Below, in pieces: positions 6,543 to 10,930 of a stretch of 10,930 nt of DNA. Below the pieces are notes generated by a model that saw only the letters and a program-made list of their open reading frames with translations, had not been told where the DNA came from and did not search any database. This DNA is from UBA10449 sp005883585 (GTDB lineage Bacteria; Chloroflexota; Dormibacteria; Dormibacterales; Dormibacteraceae): NCBI GenBank assembly GCA_005883585.1, contig VBFD01000056.1, forward strand, positions 1-10,930, read 5' to 3'. A program made the translations under genes and the position numbers. The stretch's first letter is position 1; the number at the start of each line of letters is the position of its first letter.

Positions 6543-7664
6543 TCAGCCCCGCATCGGGCCCGTTTGTGACGCGCCGGAGTCATCGGGCCGATCTTGGGAC
6601 GCGCGCAGGATGAGGCGGATCGGCCGGTCGTAGTCCTTGTACACGAACGCTGACGCTCCACCATTGCGCGCCATGTCGCCGATGGTGGCCGCGACGCGGC
6701 GCCCCTCCTGCATCGCCACGGGTATGAGCATCGGCAGCGGCGCGCCGTCGACGACCGCGCCCGCGAGGTCGCCGATGACGAAGACCACAGGATGGCCTGG
6801 GACCTGCAAAGTCGGCAGCACCACCACCCGCATTTGACGGCCGCGCTCAACTCCCAGCAGCGCGCCCACATCCGAGGCCCGCACGCCGGCGGTCCACACG
6901 ACCGTGGCGGCGTTGATGGCCTCGCCGCCGGCGAGACGAATCGAGTCGTCGGTGACCTCAGCGACCTTCGCATTGAGTCGCACTTCGACGCCCTTCTTCT
7001 CCAGCGAGCGCCGCGCCGCCTCGCGCAGCGATGGCGTGAACGTCCCCAACACTGAATCCGCGGCCTCGAGCAGTATCACCCGGACTTCGCTCAGGTCCAG
7101 GTTCGGATAGTCCTTCTTGAGCACGTGGCGGATCAGCTCCGACAGGGCGCCCGCCAACTCGACGCCAGTCGGCCCGCCGCCCACGATGGCGAACGTCAGC
7201 ATCGAGCGCCGCTGCACGGGATCAGTGATCCACTGCGTGGCTTCGACGCGGCTCAATACCCGGTTGCGCAGCGCCAGTCCTTCATCCAGCAGCTTCAGGC
7301 CGAATGCGTGCCGGGCCAGCGACGCGTTGCCGAAAAAGTCGCTCTGGCTGCCGGTGGCGAGCACCAGGTAGTCGTACGGCAGCTCCCCGCGGTCGGTCTT
7401 CAGCACCCTGTGCGCGAGGTCGACACCCGTCACCTCGGCCTGCCTGAACTCGACGTTTCCTAGAGGCCGGATGAGCTCGCGCACCGGCCGGGCGATCTCA
7501 CCAGGATCGAGTAGGGCCGAGGCCACCTGATACAGGAGCGGCGTGAACAAGTGGTAGTTGTTCCGGTCGACCAGCAGTACGTCTACCGGCGCGTGTCTCA
7601 AACCCCTGGCGCAGGTGAGGCCGGCGAACCCGGCCCCTGCGATCACCACACGCGGGAGGCTCAC
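6543..7664 (-). CDS. ndh: Type II NADH dehydrogenase (NDH-2) family flavoprotein, short C-terminus
   Basis: A 373-residue flavoprotein that should oxidise NADH and reduce a quinone without pumping protons. The FAD-binding GAGFAG is at 10-15, the family signature DRNNYHLFTPLLYQVA at 33-48, the NADH-binding GGGPTGVELAG at 162-172, VVWTAGVRAS at 256-264, the second FAD motif VFVIGDLAG at 294-302 and the quinone-site PVAMQEGRRVA at 315-325. Typical NDH-2 proteins run about 400 or more residues and end in amphipathic membrane-anchor helices after a Y-K/R-D-x-G-xxATIGR motif. Here the similarity stops near FVYKDYD (340-346) and a short polar tail follows, so the anchor is missing. The other frames of this stretch do not encode it. 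The GTG start overlaps the polymerase stop by 4 nt (GTGA). It may be soluble, partner-tethered, or act on another acceptor. Confidence 0.88.
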   Translation of the reverse strand: MSLPRVVIAGAGFAGLTCARGLRHAPVDVLLVDRNNYHLFTPLLYQVASALLDPGEIARPVRELIRPLGNVEFRQAEVTGVDLAHRVLKTDRGELPYDYLVLATGSQSDFFGNASLARHAFGLKLLDEGLALRNRVLSRVEATQWITDPVQRRSMLTFAIVGGGPTGVELAGALSELIRHVLKKDYPNLDLSEVRVILLEAADSVLGTFTPSLREAARRSLEKKGVEVRLNAKVAEVTDDSIRLAGGEAINAATVVWTAGVRASDVGALLGVERGRQMRVVVLPTLQVPGHPVVFVIGDLAGAVVDGAPLPMLIPVAMQEGRRVAATIGDMARNGGASAFVYKDYDRPIRLILRASQDRPDDSGASQTGPMRG

Positions 7665-8668
7665 TTCTCGGGTGGTTTCCGGAACCTTCCCCCACCACCG
7701 TGCCGTCGATTGGCCATCTTGTCGAGTGCCTCAGCTCCGCCCGTTGCCTCGAGCAGCGATTTAGGCAGCTTCTGCTTTTTCTTGATCACCGGCTCGAACA
7801 GGTCGCCGAGCTTTTCGACCCGCTTGAGCACCTGGTCGGACTCGAAAACCAGCTTCGTCGGATCGCCAGATTTCAAACAGCGCTCGACCTCGTCCCATGA
7901 CACCGGCGTCGAAACCGTCGGGCGCGACCGCGCCCGCAGCGAGTAGACGTTGACCGTGGTCTTGTACTGGTCGTTCTGGCTCCAGTCGATGAGCACCCGA
8001 CCGGTGCGGAGCTCTTTCAACTGTTTGTGCACGACGAGGTCGGGGTGCCTCTCTTCGAATAGCTGAGCAAGGCCTTTGGAAACCACCTTGGTTTCGTCAT
8101 ATGTGACCTTGGTGTTGAGCGGCACGTAGAGCTGCAAACCCTTAGATCCCGACGTCTTGGCGCAGCACTCCATCCCGTGCTCGGCGAAAACGTCGCGCAG
8201 CATCAATCCCACCCGGCAGCACTCGACGATGGTCGCCGGCGGGCCCGGATCCAGGTCGAAGACAAGAGTCCGCGGCTCGGGCAGGTTGCTGCACAGCGAC
8301 AGCGAGGTGTGGAACTCGAGCGTGGCCAGGTTCCCGAGCCATACGAGCGTCGGCAGGTCCTGCGCCAGGCAGTAGAACATGTCGCGGTTGTTGCCCCCGC
8401 TCCAGACCTTGGCCGTCTCCACCCAGGGCGGGCGGTGCTTGGGGCAGTTCTTCTCATAGAAGAACTCGGCGTCGACACCGTTCGGGTAGCGCTTGAGGGT
8501 CAGTGGGTGGTCGCGCGTGTGCGGGAGGAGCACCGGCGCCATGCGTGTGAGGTAGTCGATGACCTGCGCCTTGGTGAAGCCGACCTCGGGGTAAAGGACC
8601 TTCTCGAGGTTGGTGAGCTTGAGGGTGCGGCCCTCGATCACGACTTCGACAGATGTCTCCTTAGGCAA
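7661..8668 (-). CDS. ligD: LigD-type DNA polymerase/primase (POL) domain, stand-alone
   Basis: A 335-residue single-domain polymerase of the archaeo-eukaryotic primase superfamily, the POL part of bacterial end-joining enzyme LigD, which fills gaps and adds ribo- or deoxyribonucleotides at breaks. Seen: LKLTNLEKVLYPEVGFTK at the N-terminus, PLTLKRYPNGVD (55-66), the metal-binding DxD as D138/D140 in VFDLDPGP, SGSKGLQ at 173-179, and D228 in VLIDWSQND, then TTVNVYSLRARSRPTVSTPVSWDEV. The aspartates align within one residue of Mycobacterium tuberculosis LigD D137, D139 and D227. Motif II often has His where Q179 stands. A lysine/glycine-rich tail (IKKKQK..., RRHGGGGRF) closes it. TTG at 8668 is chosen because it overlaps the ligase stop by 8 nt and gives a normal N-terminus. 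GTG at 8641 is an alternative, and the upstream extension to 8773 is ligase shadow. Confidence 0.92.
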   Translation of the reverse strand: MPKETSVEVVIEGRTLKLTNLEKVLYPEVGFTKAQVIDYLTRMAPVLLPHTRDHPLTLKRYPNGVDAEFFYEKNCPKHRPPWVETAKVWSGGNNRDMFYCLAQDLPTLVWLGNLATLEFHTSLSLCSNLPEPRTLVFDLDPGPPATIVECCRVGLMLRDVFAEHGMECCAKTSGSKGLQLYVPLNTKVTYDETKVVSKGLAQLFEERHPDLVVHKQLKELRTGRVLIDWSQNDQYKTTVNVYSLRARSRPTVSTPVSWDEVERCLKSGDPTKLVFESDQVLKRVEKLGDLFEPVIKKKQKLPKSLLEATGGAEALDKMANRRHGGGGRFRKPPEK

Positions 8669-10091
8669 TCTCGCGTACCACCTCTTTCGCGGGCTTGTCA
8701 GTGCGTAGGCCTTTGAAGGCCGGCGCCCGCAGCTGTCCGGACTTGGTCCATTCCACAAACTCGAACTCTCCAACGAGCTTTGGCTCCACGAAGTGAACTC
8801 CTTTCGGCGGCGAGCCCTTATCGAACGGGCTCGTCTTGCGCTCGAGCGGTTTCATCAGCTCGCTCAGCTTCTCGAGCGAGGCGTCGGTGAAACCGGTGCC
8901 GACCTTGCCGGCGTACACGAACTCGCCGTCGTCGTAGTAGCCGACGAGGAGCGAACCCGGCAGCCCAAGGCGCTTGCCCTCGCCTTCCAGCCACCCGCCG
9001 ATCACCAGCTCCTGCCCCATGCGGTTCTTGACCTTGACCCAGAGGCCGCTCCTCCGGCCTGGCTCGTAAGGCGAGTCGAGCTTTTTGCCCATGATCCCTT
9101 CGAGGCCTGCCTTGCGGCTTGCTTCGAGCATGGCCGGCCCGCCTCCCTTCTCGTGAGGCGGCGTCTGCCATGAAGCACCCTTGAGCTTCAGTCCCTCCAG
9201 TGTCTTCCGCCGGGTCGCGTAGGGCTCTTTCAGCAAGGAATGGCCGTCCTTCCACATGACGTCGAAAACCATGTAGGTGACGGGGACCTCCTTCATCTTC
9301 CGGCGAATCTCCGACTCAGAGGTCAGCCCCATGCGCTGCTGGATCTCTTCGAAGCTTGGGCGGCCCTTGTCGTCGAGCGCGACGATCTCGCCGTCGAGGA
9401 CGACCTCCGTCGAGCCCAGAGCTCGGCCCATGGGAATAATCTCCGGGTAGCGCGCGGTGATGGTCTCGCCGCTCCTGCTCAGCAGCCGAACGATTCCGCC
9501 GTCGACGTAAACCTCGGCACGTATCCCGTCCCATTTGAACTCGAAGCCCCACGCATCGTCGGGCGTCGGCGGTTTGCGGACGAGCTTGGCGAGCATCGGC
9601 TCGATGCGTTGCGGCATCGGCTGACGATCGGGATCCTGAGGTGGATCCATGCGGTGGATCATCCAGTTCTTGCCGTCCGTTCTGAACAGCACGTAGCGGC
9701 CCTGCACCCGCTTTCCGTGCAGCGTGACCATGACCTCGCGGTCAGACCACTTGAGCACGTCGTACGTGCCGCTGTCCCAGATCTTCACCGTGCCTCCGCC
9801 GTACTCGCCTTTCGGGATCTCGCCCGCGAAGTCGATGTAGTCCAGCGGGTGGTCCTCGACGTGAACCGCGAGGTGGTTCTTCTTGGGGTCCGGCGGGACG
9901 CCCTTGGGCACCGCCCACGAGACGAGCACCCCATCCTTCTCGAGCCGGAAATCCCAGTGCAGGCGTCGGGCCGAATGCTCCTGCACCACGAACCGCGGCG
10001 CCTTGGCGACCTTGCGAGGCACCTTGGCGCCGGGTTCCGGCGTTTTCTTGAAATCCCTCTTGGCTTCGTACTCGGCGAGCTTTTTCGCCAC
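8661..10091 (-). CDS. ligD: LigD phosphoesterase-ATP-dependent DNA ligase (PE-LIG)
   Basis: A 476-residue end-joining ligase. Residues about 8-150 are the 3'-phosphoesterase domain, opening with the typical EYEAKRDFKKTPEP. H39, H45, D47, R49 and H81 reproduce the spacing of Pseudomonas LigD H42, H48, D50, R52 and H84, so the domain should be active in trimming 3' ends. Residues about 158-360 are the nucleotidyltransferase: the adenylated lysine is K186 in EFKWDGIRA, LDGEIVALD is at 232-240, EGIMGKK at 331-337, and WVKVKN at 351-356. Residues about 360-460 are the OB fold ending FVEWTKSGQLRAPAFKGLR. GTG at 10091 is the start, with a poor ribosome site. The polymerase domain, fused in many LigDs, is the next gene, overlapping by 8 nt. 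The partner Ku is not in the window. Confidence 0.95.
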   Translation of the reverse strand: MAKKLAEYEAKRDFKKTPEPGAKVPRKVAKAPRFVVQEHSARRLHWDFRLEKDGVLVSWAVPKGVPPDPKKNHLAVHVEDHPLDYIDFAGEIPKGEYGGGTVKIWDSGTYDVLKWSDREVMVTLHGKRVQGRYVLFRTDGKNWMIHRMDPPQDPDRQPMPQRIEPMLAKLVRKPPTPDDAWGFEFKWDGIRAEVYVDGGIVRLLSRSGETITARYPEIIPMGRALGSTEVVLDGEIVALDDKGRPSFEEIQQRMGLTSESEIRRKMKEVPVTYMVFDVMWKDGHSLLKEPYATRRKTLEGLKLKGASWQTPPHEKGGGPAMLEASRKAGLEGIMGKKLDSPYEPGRRSGLWVKVKNRMGQELVIGGWLEGEGKRLGLPGSLLVGYYDDGEFVYAGKVGTGFTDASLEKLSELMKPLERKTSPFDKGSPPKGVHFVEPKLVGEFEFVEWTKSGQLRAPAFKGLRTDKPAKEVVREIA

Positions 10092-10132
10092 ACCAAAAGG
10101 TTAGGCCACGGCAGGCTCTTCCTCGCGGACGG

Positions 10133-10810
10133 CTACCACTTCTCGAGCCGCACCTCGAGGCCGATGCCCGCGGTCGTGATCTCGCATGTCTGAAAAGGAC
10201 TCTCGGCAACGAGAAGCTCGAACTGAAGGGGCGAATAGGCGCGGTTGCGAAGCCTCTCCAGCGTCGCCTTCGTCATGAAGGCGCCCAGCCGGCCGAGGCC
10301 CATGCCCTTGACCTCTTCTTCTATGTTGGCGTGGGTCGCGTCACGGCTCATGTCCTGGATCACCGCGGTTCCGCCGGTGCGAAGGACGCGGTGCATCTCG
10401 GCGAGCGCGGTGCGCGGCAGCGTGAAATTCTTGAACGCGGCCTGGCAGACGATGAGGTCGAAGGATTCGGCTTCGAATGGAAGGTTGGCTACGTCGCCCT
10501 GGCGAAAGTCGACGCCGACTCCTGCCAGCTGGGCGTTGTCGCTGCCGATCTGGACGAAGGTATGGCTGATGTCCAGCGCTGTCACATCGAAGCGACGAAG
10601 ACGAGCCATCTCGATGGACAGGTATCCGGGGCCGGGGGCGACTTCCAGCACCTTGGCGCCGTCCGGCAGCCCAGCCGTGAGGTGGGTAGCCTGCTTTCGG
10701 TACGCCTCCAGCTGACTCTCCGATCCGCGCACCCGCGCGTACCACCGAGCAATCGGTCCTTCCATCTCTGGACCCTTGAGTCGCCATCTCCGCGTTTCCA
10801 TGGTCTGCAT
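10133..10810 (-). CDS. Class I SAM-dependent methyltransferase
   Basis: A 225-residue Rossmann methyltransferase, first gene of the leftward cluster. Motif I is KVLEVAPGPGYLS (53-65), with proline in place of the more usual second-position residues but the G-x-G core intact. ALDIS (78-82) holds the SAM ribose-binding acid, DFRQGDVANLPF covers the adenine contact, and FDLIVCQAAFKNF is motif IV, followed by MHRVLRTGGTAVIQDM. The C-terminal part (about 160-225) is the variable lid, so the acceptor cannot be named. ATG at 10816 is only 2 nt from the AAGGAG site, whereas ATG at 10810 is 8 nt away, so the latter is chosen. The ligase gene begins 41 nt after the stop. The two operators upstream suggest that this gene, and perhaps the cluster, is repressor-controlled. 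Confidence 0.88.
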   Translation of the reverse strand: MQTMETRRWRLKGPEMEGPIARWYARVRGSESQLEAYRKQATHLTAGLPDGAKVLEVAPGPGYLSIEMARLRRFDVTALDISHTFVQIGSDNAQLAGVGVDFRQGDVANLPFEAESFDLIVCQAAFKNFTLPRTALAEMHRVLRTGGTAVIQDMSRDATHANIEEEVKGMGLGRLGAFMTKATLERLRNRAYSPLQFELLVAESPFQTCEITTAGIGLEVRLEKW

Positions 10811-10818
10811 CTCCATTT

Positions 10819-10824
10819 CTCCTT
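10819..10824 (-). promoter_or_regulatory. Ribosome binding site selecting the methyltransferase start
   Basis: AAGGAG on the minus strand with 8-nt spacing to ATG at 10810 and only 2 nt to ATG at 10816. Confidence 0.7.
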
Positions 10825-10827
10825 TAT

Positions 10828-10840
10828 CTAACGCCGTTAG
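10828..10840. promoter_or_regulatory. Operator O1, CTAACG-C-CGTTAG
   Basis: A perfect 6-bp inverted repeat around one central base. The CTAAC-N3-GTTAG form and 13-bp size resemble TetR-family operators. It lies just downstream of the predicted transcription start of the methyltransferase gene and 3 bp upstream of its ribosome site, where a bound repressor would block elongation. Confidence 0.65.
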
Positions 10841-10870
10841 GGGCGGTGTTCGAACATAATACCCCTAACG
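10835..10870. repeat. 9-bp inverted repeat linking the two operators, with central palindrome
   Basis: CGTTAGGGG (10835-10843) and CCCCTAACG (10862-10870) are perfect reverse complements separated by 18 nt. The spacer contains the 10-bp palindrome TGTTCGAACA (10847-10856), centred within 1 bp of the midpoint of the arms. The arms extend half-sites of O1 and O2. Confidence 0.7.
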
Positions 10871-10885
10871 ATGTTAGCTATACAA
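10856..10885 (-). promoter_or_regulatory. Predicted promoter of the methyltransferase-ligD cluster
   Basis: Minus-strand -35 TTGTAT (10885-10880) and -10 TATTAT (10861-10856), separated by 18 nt; transcription should begin near 10849. Operator O2 fills the spacer. On the + strand TATACA (10879-10884) could be a -10 for the divergent gene, so two promoters may overlap, but no good + strand -35 is visible. Confidence 0.5.
10865..10877. promoter_or_regulatory. Operator O2, CTAAC-GAT-GTTAG
   Basis: A second copy of the O1 inverted repeat (5-bp perfect arms, 3-bp centre), centre-to-centre 37 bp from O1. It sits wholly between the predicted -35 and -10 of the leftward promoter, the classic place for a repressor to exclude RNA polymerase. 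Confidence 0.65.
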
Positions 10886-10919
10886 GCCCCACTAAGAGAA
10901 ATAGAGGAGAATCACCGAA

Positions 10920-10930
10920 TTGCCACCTGA
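10920..10930 (+). CDS. Possible start of a divergent gene (3' truncated by window edge)
   Basis: TTG at 10920 follows GAGGAGA (10904-10910) at about 10-nt spacing from its GGAG core, a good ribosome site for a rightward gene. Only three codons are visible (TTG CCA CCT), so no product can be read. A repressor that binds the adjacent operators is the natural guess from the layout, but it is not seen in the sequence. Confidence 0.3.

Noticed and set aside
6543..6660. Frameshift at the ndh 3' end as the cause of the short protein
   Set aside because: Both other frames through this stretch were read, and neither contains the ATIGR motif or the amphipathic C-terminal helices.
6533..6973. Upstream extension of the lipoprotein frame by 147 codons
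   Set aside because: It overlaps the NDH-2 coding region in another frame and would bury the signal peptide and lipobox. GTG at 6532 is the sensible start.
8669..8773. Upstream extension of the POL gene to a TTG at 8773
   Set aside because: It would overlap the ligase gene by over 100 nt and adds 35 residues unlike POL N-termini.
9240..10193. Long open frame on the plus strand (317 codons) opposite the LigD ligase gene
   Set aside because: The opposite strand encodes an intact PE-LIG with all catalytic residues. The plus-strand reading has no family similarity and is a GC-rich shadow.
10835..10870. The 9-bp inverted repeat considered as an RNA hairpin (attenuator or terminator)
   Set aside because: The predicted leftward transcript starts near 10849, so only one arm would be transcribed; a DNA operator explains it better.

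Overview
This is a gene-dense, GC-rich bacterial chromosomal segment. Several genes start with GTG or TTG, neighbours often overlap at start and stop codons, and intergenic gaps are short. No rRNA, tRNA, CRISPR array or mobile element was found. The gene content (two-gene LigD end-joining enzymes, an LppX/LprAFG-type lipoprotein, bactofilin, type II NADH dehydrogenase, many non-ATG starts) suggests a terrestrial GC-rich lineage such as Chloroflexota/Dormibacterota or Actinomycetota. That placement is an inference; the window contains no phylogenetic marker that settles it.

Left part (1-2725, + strand): the 3' end of a PLP-dependent threonine/serine ammonia-lyase overlaps by 1 nt a protein with two CBS domains and a C-terminal four-cysteine zinc ribbon. 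Four nt later comes a fold-type I aminotransferase. These three look like one amino-acid metabolism operon, with the CBS protein a candidate nucleotide/metal-sensing regulator. A small unknown protein with one membrane anchor follows after 44 nt. Its stop codon directly abuts the stop codon of the convergent gene.

Middle (2726-4154): a bactofilin gene (- strand) and a UbiE-like SAM methyltransferase (+ strand) diverge from a ~210-nt intergenic region with small overlapping palindromes.

Right part (4173-10930, - strand): six tightly packed genes read leftwards: SAM methyltransferase, LigD phosphoesterase-ligase, LigD-type polymerase, type II NADH dehydrogenase, LppX/LprAFG-like lipoprotein, and a 14-TM MFS exporter closely resembling mycobacterial P55 (Rv1410c). 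Gaps are 41, -8, -4, 10 and 20 nt, so a single transcript is plausible. The last two genes reproduce the mycobacterial lprG-p55 lipid-export pair. The cluster thus joins DNA end-joining, a respiratory flavoenzyme that lacks its usual membrane anchor, and a putative envelope-lipid exporter.

Upstream of the cluster (10828-10885) is a compact control region. It has two CTAAC-N3-GTTAG operators 37 bp apart, one in the spacer of a recognisable -35/-10 promoter and one just downstream of the predicted transcription start. A Shine-Dalgarno site and TTG codon at the right edge suggest a divergent gene, plausibly the repressor (TetR-type by operator style), whose body lies outside the window.
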